From: Asterias rubens
Lineage: Eukaryota; Echinodermata; Asteroidea; Forcipulatida; Asteriidae
Assembly: GCF_902459465.1 (NCBI RefSeq)
Contig: NC_047083.1
Coordinates: forward strand, 1,242,501-1,306,500
DNA: 64,000 nucleotides
Direction: 5' to 3'
Part shown: one piece after another, positions 10,455 to 22,400 of the stretch
How the letters are laid out: every line of letters starts with the position of its first letter
Numbering within the stretch: position 1 is the stretch's first letter
Notes under the pieces: model-generated
Databases searched by the model: none
What the model saw: only the letters and a program-made list of their open reading frames with translations
What the model was told of the DNA's origin: nothing
Translations under genes and position numbers: made by a program

Positions 10455-13400
10455 TCAGTAGTCGGTGTTCTTCTCTGCAAAGGCATGAAGGTTCCCCATC
10501 TGGCTCATACCACTCTGGATGTGTGCAATGTGGATTTCTACGTTGTCTTGAAAACATCTTTAAGGGAACAAGAGTAAAAGTTTAAAGAATCACTCAAATA
10601 AAACAAGAATTATTCTTCAAATTATTATAATTAAAGGTTTTCCTGGTCGATTTTTCAACAAATCAGCAGCCAATATAAGCATTGCCTTATTCTCAGAGCT
10701 GCTTACATTTCCAACTTGCAATCAGGGAGATTTTGTACAACATTCAGAGAGATAACAAAACGGGGAAAAAGTTTCCATATCGGGGAGATTTAAAATTTTG
10801 CTCATCGGAACAGGCAAAGATTTATAGAGTGGAGTACTGTAACGGATTTGGTACTGTACCCCCCAAACCGCACTCCCGAGCATAAACCTAGGCACATTAA
10901 TCTTATCAGAGTCAAAACATTTAGATGATGACTTCCAATAAATAGAGCGGTGTATTTGGGACAATACAGGGTCGCCTCCACCTTTTCCCACCCTTGATAA
11001 TGTCCTTTGTGTTTCCATTTGCATGTGGTCAAGCCAGTCCCTTCCCTTCAACCTCCAACCCCCCTTTTGTCCCCATTGTTAACCCCTTGCTTTTTTTCTG
11101 TATGCTTTTGAACCCCATTCATGTATTTCCACTTCACTGATAATATTTCACTTAGTTACCTGTTCATGTTGCTTTGTCATTAAGCCTTCAAGAAAGACTC
11201 TGCTAGTGTCGAAACATCAGACCATTAACTATTTTTGCATCCAAGACATCCAGGTTTTAGTACTGAAATAGAATGTGTTAGAATTTGTTTGGAAAAACTC
11301 ACCTGAGGTTTGAGGGATCAATTTTCTTCTTAATTTCATCTAAAGATTCGTTCAGCGATTTGAAACCATACGAATTCATATCATTCTTGGCTAACGACTG
11401 TCAAAGGAACAGAAAAAAATAACATTTAAATTTATTTCAAGATACATTTCAAGGGAAGGCATTCATTTGGTAATCACTCTTAAAGGATTCGGGTACTTTT
11501 TTAAAATGTCCACAGATTTACATTAAACTTACAGGGTTTGAAGATGATAGTGGAAAGCTTCCCTTCAAATATTACTAACTGAGGTTGTGTAGTTTTTGAG
11601 AAATGAGTAAAACAAGTCACAAAATAATTTTCGTCTCAAAAGACCAACATTATTTTAGCATGTAAAACCCCCTTTACCAGTTATGATATTATACCAAAAC
11701 CATAGCATAACTGGTTAATACGTTTTTACATGCTAAAACTGAGACAAAAATTATTACTTTTACTCATTTCTCAAAAACTACAGCACCTTAGTAGGTAAAA
11801 TTTCAAGGGAAGCTTTCTACTACCATAATCTTCAAACTGTTTAAGTTTAATGTAAATCTGTGGACATTGTGTTTTTTGTTAGGAAAAAGTACATAATAGT
11901 TTGTACCCTTTAACATTAGGCTAATGGCAATAAAAACCTTTGGCTAGAAGCCTACAGCAGTTTTCGATAGTATATGCATTTTGTGAAACTTTTACTGCAA
12001 GGTAGTGTCGTATATGTAAAAACATCTGTTTACTAGGCCTCAGACTTTTATCACAAAATACTCTGGTACCCATTTGAAAAAAATGAACAACAAGTACTAC
12101 CCAAAGCTTTGTGAACACGGGGAACCCGACACTACAGATACACACCTATAAATTTGCAATACCTTTCATAGCAACAACTACTTCATCAGGGCCAAATTTC
12201 ATAGAGCTGCTAAGCACACAAATTTGCTTAGCATGAAATTTCTTTCTTGATAAAAACAGGATTACCAACAAAATTTCTTTTTGTTGCAATTGTTTGTACA
12301 TGTAGTAATCAGCTGTTGTTTGCTTAAATCCTGAAAATCACATGGAAAATTGGTCGGTAATCCTGTTGTTATCGATGAAGAAATTTCATGCTAAGCAAAT
12401 TTTCGTGCTTAGCAGCTCTATGAAATTGGGCCCTGATGCAAGTAGTTGTTCCTGCGAATGCTCATGCAGATTTTTATTTAATTAGGTAGTCTCTACGTGC
12501 TACCACTACCTTCCTTGTTTATCTGACTAACGCAGCTATTTTCGTTAGTATTGTCTACCTTTATTTGCAGCATCAACGACGTTAGACTTGCTACCAGGTC
12601 ATTCAGCTTAGGGTTCTTGACGGCTTGGTCTCCCAGTGCTAGGTTAGCATCGTGTACCATCTGGCTTGCTTCTTGGTCACATTGTAACCGATCTGCCGTG
12701 GGTTCGGACAAGGGCGGTAATCCCTGCTCGGGAGCAATCTAAAAAAAATAATATTAATAATAAAAATAATGAAATAATACTTGTAAAGTGCAAAATATCC
12801 ACCTAACAAAGTAGGGGCTCACTGTGCAACAAAAAATGAGGAACAATTAAAAGAAAGAAAAACAAAATTAAACTGTCCCATTGTAGGCAATAGACCGATC
12901 CATTATTCATTAAGCTCCGCCCCATTGCGTATTGACCAATCACAACCCATTGCACAACCAAAAGGCCGACACTATAAAGTCCGACATGCATGCACAAATG
13001 CTTGGCGCGCGCGAAAGAGTCGTGCAGAATGGCATTGGGGAGGCTCACGTGTTCTAGTTTTAAGAGAAGTTTTGAATTGAAGGAGCGAAGGTTGTGAGGA
13101 AGGTTGTGAGGAAGGCTGTTCCAAAGACGAGGGGCAGGAGCATGGACAGATTTGATGGTTTCCAAAAAGCGAGTTGCACATGTCCAAAACATGGACTAAA
13201 TAGTAATCAAAGGGGGGGGGGGAAACAGTTAGTTTAGATGGACATGAACAAATCAGGATAGATTTTTCTGAATCGGCATTCCAGATATGATCAGAAAATG
13301 TAAATTATTACTTGGCATAGAAGCACCTTGTTTACCACACAAAACAGGTGCATGTTCTGTTCCCTTTTGAACTGCTCAAAAGTATGTGTACACATGTACA

Positions 13401-16400
13401 GACTGTATTGTATTACATGTACATGTATAAGCAGGCCTGGACTTAGGCTACCAAGGCAATTACCTCCATGCCAAATATTTAACTTCAGACATCCCCATCG
13501 AGGCGCCATTGACAAATTGTAAAAAACCGTGAATAGTTATAATAATTTGTAAAAGAGTTTAAAAATTAAATACCGTAAACTTCTACGCAACCAGACGTTT
13601 GATCAAATTTCTTGAAACTCAAATAAAAAAGTAGGTTTACGTTGTAAATTATGTCTTTGGAGCTGCGTCTAAAGACTAGGTAGATGTACAAACATCAGTT
13701 TTTGCGTGTTCTCGCTTTTTGCATACTTCGCAACCGATGAAACATCAGGCTTTATTTAGGAATCTGTATCCAATCAACCTCAAATACTGCCACTTACCAA
13801 AAGTAATACCAAACTTTTTTGAAATAAAGACTACTATTTCAATTCATAATGAATGAAAATATGGCACCCAGTCCGATACATAGTCATGACAGTACAGACA
13901 GTTTACAACATTTTTTACAATCATGTTTTGTAAAAATTTATTTCAAAATGAAAATTAATCGCCATATAAAAAAATATATAGATCATTGTGGTTCAGTCAG
14001 TACTTCTACTTGGGAGTACTTGTAGATTTGCATTATTGTAAAAATCTTATATGCAGCACAATTTAAAACGAACGAGATGTTCAAAATACATGAAATTGAT
14101 AGACCCAAAACCACAATGCAAGTTTCGTGTTGTGAAATTGACACACGCGAACCCTATTGACAATGCAATGAACACACACAACGCTTCGCTATCTATTGTG
14201 TACACAACGCTATATGTATCCCTACACAACAGTGTGGCCGTGCATGTACATGTAACATGTACACACGACGATTGCACCATTTTCCACATGAAATTTACCG
14301 GTGATTTTCCCCCGAAATCCTCCTTCCCATCGTCGTAATCTTCATCCTCGTCGTCCCAGTGATATCCATTTAAGTATTCTTCTTCATGCTTTGGTATTTT
14401 CACGACTTTCACGGGCACATAATTCTTGCGTTTTCGTGGTGATTTCTTGGCCAAGTTGACGACAACTGCACGCCGAGCCACACCCGTACCATTCTCAGAA
14501 TTCACGGCGAGTAACGATTGGTTCCCGTTGAAAGCAAATTGAACGTCACCCGTGGGTGAATCTTCCATGATTCTTGTCCAATTTGGCTCATTTTAACACC
14601 AATATAAACATGATTTCCAGTCTGACTTGAGCGTCTTATTTCCAAGTCGCAGAACAAAGGCCTCGGAATTTTCTGGTGGTTTTTAAATCGCGGAGGCCAT
14701 ATTGAAATTTGGGCATTTAAATTGGACCACGCATGCTCAGAAAGGTTACAAGGCGGGTTGATTTGACGCGATTGGTCGTGAAAAGTCGAATCTGAGGACC
14801 AATCAAATTTGAGTAGGTCTCGGTATTGACCAATCACAATCGTGCACGCTGTTCCCGTACGAATATTTTTGCGGGAAAGGGGCGACTCTGCATAATGCAA
14901 AACACGGACAATTATTTTTAGACTTTCTTAATTATTTGAAATCCATTTTTTTGAAATAGGTGAGGTATGTCTTACATTTTTAAATTATATTCTTTAAGGG
15001 GGTTGGATGCACTTAAATTTCCCCCAGTGCATTATTATTTCAATTCAGTATCAAATAGCTATAATTTTTAATATTTCAATAAATAAATTCAAATTTTTGT
15101 TGTAATCAATGATGGGCTAATTATGCATGGTTTAAAGTATCATTGAAATTATACCTTGAATGATCTTCTGTTTTTCATAGTTGTAATAAATAATTTGTAA
15201 TTTGATTTGAAGAAATATGAGTTAATCAAAAGTCAATTTAAAATTCTAAATTTTGCAAATTTGTTTTGTTTTCTGTTTAGACTGTTTTTAAAGAATCTAT
15301 TGTTTATTGCAGCAGTCCATTCATATAGGTAGTCTAATAAAAATGTCCTTTTCTTTAAAGTTTAAGTAGTTTTCGTGTTTTTCAAATAAGATTTTAATCA
15401 TTCTGTATATGGATACCCAACTTTGTTTTTGAAAACCTGCCTAGCACACAAAACTTCGTACACTCCGCTGATCTTCTGAAAGATTGCATACCTTTTTATT
15501 TAATAATAAAACAATTGATAAAAAATTACTTTTATATAGCATCCTTCACCACAAAAAGGTCCTGAGGCCAAGTCTTTTCCCAAGTCAAATTCAACACACT
15601 AGACAGACAAACAAATTGTTTCCAATTGCTTGAATTTTACCATTTTTTTTAAAGAAAACCAAATTGACCCCTGTTGCCATATACAAAATTAAAGACAATA
15701 AATAAAGACTCGGTACACAAAAGTGGAAAGTATTTTATTATTTCAATGAACAACTACAAAAATGCAAACTAAATACGTTTTATGGTCAAACCATCCCATT
15801 CGTCCGACACCCCCACCCATGTTTCCCTCTTCATTGTTTACCCCTTCCTTATTTCTGTGTGCTTTTTGCCTCTCTTGCTATCCTTGTATTTCCATTTCAC
15901 TCCACTTCACGTGTTTATGTGTTTTAGAAAGGTTTGCGGTAACACCATGTAATGACTATCTCTAATGGGTTGGGGTGGTTCTGAAAAGAACCGTTGGTTT
16001 CAACTCGACGTTTCGATCAGAATGCTCTGATCGTCTTCTGGAGTGTTTATGTGTGTTGTGTCGTCAACTAGCCTTCGAGAAACACTCTGCCAGGGTCAAG
16101 ACGTCAGGCCATTTACTATTTTTCACTCTTCGTTTCATGCAATAACTATCATCCACTATAGTTTAATGCATGTCATTGCTTTGCCACAGTCACAAGGTAA
16201 AATCTAGACTATTCCATTTCACACGGCGAAACAGAGTGAAAAGGAATGGCAAGTTTTCACCAAGTGACTGACTAAATTCAGTGACAATGCAAGAACAAAT
16301 TGCGCTCAACATTTGTCAAACATTGATCCTTTTCATTAGAAAAGTTTGGTACAACAAACATCAAACATATTAAAGGCAGTGGCCACTTTTGGTAATTACT

Positions 16401-19400
16401 CAAATTAATTATTTAATAGCATAAAACCTTACTTGGTAACGAGTAATGGGGAGAGGTTGGTAGTATAAAACATTGTGAGAAACGGCTCCCTCTGAAGTGC
16501 AGTACTTTTCGAGAAAGAAGTAATTTTCCTTGAATTTGATTTCGAGACCTCAGATTTAGAAATTGAGGTCTCGAAATCAAGCATCTGAAAGCACACAACT
16601 TCGTGTGACAAGGTTTTTTCCCCCATTATTATCTCGCAACTTTGATGACTGATTGAGCTCAAATTTTCACAAGTTTTTTATGCATATGTTAAGATACAGC
16701 AAGTGAGGAGACTGGTCTTCGACAATTACCAATAGTGTCCAATGTCTTTAAGGGTAAAACCAAATAATATTCTGTATCCCCAATGGAAATTTAAAACATC
16801 TCTAAAACAAAAGAATAGAAACTTATAATAATAATAAATCTTATAAAGCGCTGGTATCTAGAAAAAACTACTCACTATTATCCACCTTGCACCCTCGAAC
16901 TAAACAACACATGGGTTTATCAGAACATAAAAAGATTAGTTTACTTTCAGTAAACTTCCTGCACAAAACATTTGTATTGGAGAGTTGGCAACTCTGCTGA
17001 TATCATTCCACACAAAGTTAAATACCATCCACTAGTGTTTTTAATTTCATCAAAATCCACACAATATTTTCAATATCCACCACACACTCGGAATATCCAC
17101 ACACACTATTCTCCTTGTCAAATCAATATCCACACACTATTTTCAATATCCACCACACATTCTGAATATCCACACACACTATTCTCCTTGTCAAATCAAT
17201 ATCCACACACTATTTTCAATATCCACCACACATTCTGAATATCCACACACGCTATTATCCATGTCAAATCAATTTTCACACATTATTCTGAACCCGCATA
17301 ATATTCTTACTATCCAATATCCACTAAGAGCAAAATTCCTTGGTATAAAAAGTGCCATAATTTGTTTTCTTGTTTTTTTACACCCATACACACTGATGTG
17401 TGTATAGCACTGTATACTTTGTACTTTCCAGATTTCTGTGAAAAAATCACAGGCATATTACTCGGGTAGTAGTAAAGGACGAGTCTCACTGCGGCGATAA
17501 TGAAAATGATAACGATCCTGACGCAAAGAGAATGCATTCTATTGGTTGAATGAGCATGTGCGTATTCTGCGTGGAGCAATTGAACGAATGCGTTCTCTTT
17601 GCGTCATGATTGTTTTTCGTTATCGCTGCATTGTGACTCGGCCTTTACTCTGATGTTGAAAATTGAAAGAGAACAAAAAACGACAATTCTTACCTCTTGA
17701 CAATATTTCTGGACATCGTTCAAATACCCGTTGAGATCTTCGTTAAGATGCTCCAATTGCAGCACACACTTTGCATATTTCTCTTTGAAATTCAATGCTG
17801 ATAATTGGTTCATAGATTGCTACAAAATACAAACAAAGAACACAACCGTTTAAAGGATTTGGGTACAATTTCCAAAGATTTACATTAAACCTACACAAGT
17901 TGAAAATAACGATAGTAGGAAGCTTACCTTAAAATATTATTAGCTGAGGTGCTGTAGTTTTTGAAAAATGACTAAAACATTGTCACAAATTTACGTTTTA
18001 CATACGAAAATAATTTTTCCATGATCAGTTTATAACCCAACCATGACCAGTTAATAATTTAACCATAATCAGTTTATAACCCAACCATAACCAGTTGATA
18101 ATCTAATCTAACCATAATCAGTTTACAGCCCAACCATAACCAGTTGATAATCTAATCTAACCATAATCAGTTTACAGCCCAACCATAACCAGTTGATAAT
18201 CTAATCTAACCATAATCAGTTTATAGCCAAACCATAACCAGTTGATAATCTAACCATAACCTGGTTAATTCTACTCACCATCCTCTCAGCCTCTGTATTC
18301 TTGTCTTTCAGCTCTTGTAAAAGTTCCTTCTTGAAACTTAGTATCTTGGATACTTTGGTCTGAATGAAAAATATAAAAAATAACAAATAACTCAGAACTG
18401 GAATGATTCTGATTGGATCGGAGAAATATTCCAGGGCGAGCTCACGGACCACTAAATTAGACCAGCGAAACGTCCTATTGGAATGTTAAAAATAATTATA
18501 CGAGTATTCACTTGTGTAAGAATGCTCCTGTACTTCGTCATAACGATGCAGCCCATAAGAATGTTCTTGCTTAGCAGAAATGGATACCAGCCATAAAATT
18601 TTGGCTAACCGGAAAACCTGCTAAGCACCGTTTTTGAAACTGGGCAAAGGCCAAATTTCAAAGAGCTGCATAAGCATAAAAAGTTGCTAAGCACAACAAA
18701 ATTATGCTTACCAGAATAAGATTACCATCTAAAATAACATTTTACACGTACAAAATGTTACTAGTGTCCTACTCAGTTTGGTAAGCAGAAGAATATTAAG
18801 CAATATTTTCTGCTTAAGCAGCTCTATGAAATTGGGCCCAAATCTTAAAAATGACTCTTATCTTACCACAAGAACCAGGAATTTGACAGGGAATCCACCG
18901 AGCGTCTTCTCATCTCCTTGAAGCTTCCCCCTAAGGGGCGACATTCCCAACATGGGATCGTTCCCAAGACTAGGCGAGTGTAACCCTTCCATTGTTATCC
19001 TGCATTTTGACAAATCCCAGATTTTTAGTCATAGGTAAATTCAATAAATAACAACTACAGAAACACATTTTATAAGAGAACAATTTTGCTACAACCCTCA
19101 CTTCACAAAGCGTTACATCTTAACAAAAATAGAAATAATATCAAGACTAAGAGTAAAGAGAGGTTTTCGGTAACACCATGTGAAAATCTCTTTTGACCAA
19201 ACCATACTCAAAAAAAATATTTTCACATGGTGTCACCGCAAACCTCTTAGTTATACTTACACCATGCAAAGTTTAAATCCTACTTAAGACTTGAAATCCT
19301 AACATAATAGAATATCATTAAAACTTTAAAAAGAGGTTGTCTTTTTGGATGAAGGTTCAAAGGTCACCGTACCTTGGTGGTGAGAACATAGTCGGTCTCG

Positions 19401-22400
19401 GCCGTTGTTTCTGTAGGAAGGTGGATAAAGGCATTGTGTCCTGAGGCTCTTGGCCCTGAAATAAAAAAAATAAAAATGAAAATTAGCTACTGTCAGTTTT
19501 TAGGAGATAATGGGCAAATGTCCTTGGAGGGCCAAGAAGTGTTCCCTGAGGAACACTATTTGGGGTCTACCAATTAAGACACAACATTGACAAGATTTGG
19601 GGATAAATCCTATTTCGAGTTATGGATACGGAATTTTACTTGTCCTAAGCCCTAACATTAATCCTAACCTAGGAAGAGTTTGGTGAAATCAACAGCTTCA
19701 ACCTTTATCAGTGTGTCCTTTTCTCATGAATCTTCCCAAAAGTGGATTGGATGAAGCTTGTGCCCATGCCCATACCAAACACCAGGCTTTAGAAAAGGAT
19801 CTACGTACAATATACAACATTCCCTGGTATGTCTGCATGCTGCGCCCTATTGTCCCAAATGTCCCATTATAAATTATTGGAGGGCGGGAACAAAGTTGTT
19901 TATACTTACTAAAACCTCTGTGTCCAGGATCGTATGTGTGCCAATGTTATGCCGGTCAAAGGTCACTCTGTACGTAGCATTCTGGGTATCAATAGCATCA
20001 ATCTGACCGGTGAAGAGCCCATCATGGGGTCGCCGTAATCGTGCTATTTAAAAATTCAAATATATTTAAGTTAAAGTTAGGGTACATCCGATCATCCTTA
20101 AAGGGCATGAGAAAAACGGGCCTAGAATTTCAGTTAAAGGTGTTCATCGTACAAAAAGAAACCAGGCCTAGAATTGCATCTTTGAGCGGGCAAGGCCATT
20201 TCCATTTAATTGCACTTCAATTGGGAAATCTTTAAGTCTATGGGAATTTTTTGAAAGGGCACCAAGACCAAGACAAGAGCATAGAGTTCTATATAAGAAC
20301 TGCAGGGCACACTGGTGATGCTGCTTGCACAAACGCGACGGGGCCGTAAGATGACAAGCGCGCCATTCTGCACGCGCGTTGAATATGAAATACACGTTTG
20401 AGGTTTTTTTTATTGAACGCTCACGCGATGCTGTTTGTTCAACTTACAAAATGGCCGCACAAACACACGCTGTGAGATAGCTGTTTTGTCAACTTACAAA
20501 ATGGCCGCCTGCTCGCATACCGGGGCGCGTATATAGGCCAGTGGGCGCTCTAGTTCTTATATATAACTTTATGATTACCTGTGACTTTGGTTCCGATGAC
20601 CAGTGGTAGAGGTATTTCTTTTGGAAGATCTTTCAATTCTGTCTCGTCGAGCTCGCTGGATTTCCGCTGTTGGAGCAATCTCAGTCTCCTTCTCTTGGCT
20701 TCCAACGCCGCTCTCTCCTCAGCGAAGAACGCCGGGGAACATCTGATGATTAAATTATTAAAATGTTACCTATAACGTCTAGCAAACGTGAATTCATTGC
20801 CACCTAGTCCTGGGGCTAGAACAGGGTGATGCCCTTCCCAGTCTATAAGAATGTAGGCATTGGATCATTCACTTGGAGCCTGTCTGGTAGAGCAGAATTC
20901 ATACACTACCTTCGGAACTTTTTACAATCTTGCTTAAGGGCACAACCGTCATGTCTAGATTCGTACTCAGACCATGCTGACAACACCAGAGCTTGCGTCC
21001 GGTGAACTAGACCACTCGGCCACAACACAACACGCTATCTCGTTTAACCCTAGTCTCAAGCAAGGGGAGATATTTCTCAACAGTTAACCGGGGTTAGCAC
21101 TTCAAGTGTGAACAGGTCAACAAAATTTCCTAGAAATTTCTCAAGAAAACCCTCTACTCACCCGTGTGATTTACCCATAAGTCTTCAAATGATACACCGA
21201 TCTACTCTCGTCAGTTTCCGAGACCCTAGTCTCAAGCAAGGGGAGATATTTCTCAAAAGTTAACCGGGGTTAGCACCTCAAGTGTGAACAGGTCAACAAA
21301 ATTTCCCAGGAATTTCTCAAGAAAACCATATACTCACCTCCGTGGTTTACCCATAAGTCTTCGAATGATACACCACTCTACTCTCGTCAGTTTCCGACAT
21401 TTTAACTGAGGAAAAGATTCTCGCAAACAGATGAGAAAGTCGTTCTCTCCGCTGAAGAGTGCTCTGAGAATGCAAAGAGAGGATGACAAATTAAGAAGTT
21501 GTCGACATAGTCAGGGGTAAATTTCACGGCTCTGCTTAGCACGGAATTCTGAGCTTACAGCGCCCTACTGCCATTGTTCTATGGGTCCTAACCGATTAAT
21601 TATGTGGTAAGCAGAGCCATGAAACTGGGCCCAGTTGTTTTCAACAGTTCCTGACGAGATGATAATCATACACAGCGTGTTTTCACAACTGTAACCCCTT
21701 GCACACGGGACACACCTCAACAAAATTCATGTCTACCATTTCCACCTTTTTTGGAGTTGATTCCTTTGTGTACATTTGTGACTCCCATAATGGGGGACAG
21801 GATGAGGTATATAATGCTCTCCCAGCAATCTCTGGGCAATATTTTTCAGAAGAAAACTCGGTTTGTGTTCTTACTTGTCAATATTTGAGTAAAACCACTC
21901 GTAGATACACCACTTGTAAGCCTTGGGAAGTTTGAGGAGATTCTTAAGACGGACGCCGATCTTCTGTGCTGCCTTCTTGGCCGGCGTGCTGAGGATGATG
22001 TTCTGAATCGCTGAGGAGGTTGCCGAAGAAGTCTTCTGTGGTGTGGATGGAATAGAGTGGCTCCTTGCATGGGGCTGTACCGCCTTGACAGGCTGTCAAC
22101 AATAACAACAACAACAACAACAACAACAAAGGGAGAGAAGAATAAACATAATTGAGACGAAAATTATTTTCATGACATTGTTTTACTCATATCTCAAAAA
22201 CTACAGCACCTACTATCAATATCTTCAAACAGTAAAAGTTTAATGTAAATCTTTGGACATTGTGTCTTTTGTCGTACAATAAGTACATAGACCCTTTAAA
22301 TCTGGGTAGACTTACAGAGTTTGTTGGGGTGGATTTAGTCCTCTTTGGGGATGACCTGATGGGGGACATTGATGTGTCCTCATCGTCGTTGAAGATGAGG

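Noticed and set aside
12493..12558. Stop at 12493 as the true LIN9 C-terminus
   Set aside because: The conserved frame continues through a donor at 12558/12559 to exons 11303-11397 and 10455-10557, which restore the expected LIN9 ending (QSGMSQMGNLHAFA).
15985..16040. Possible hammerhead ribozyme (GAAACGTC with a hairpin) in a family E fragment
   Set aside because: The reverse strand has a GATCAG/CTGATC hairpin and GAAAC, but the obligatory CTGATGA core is absent.
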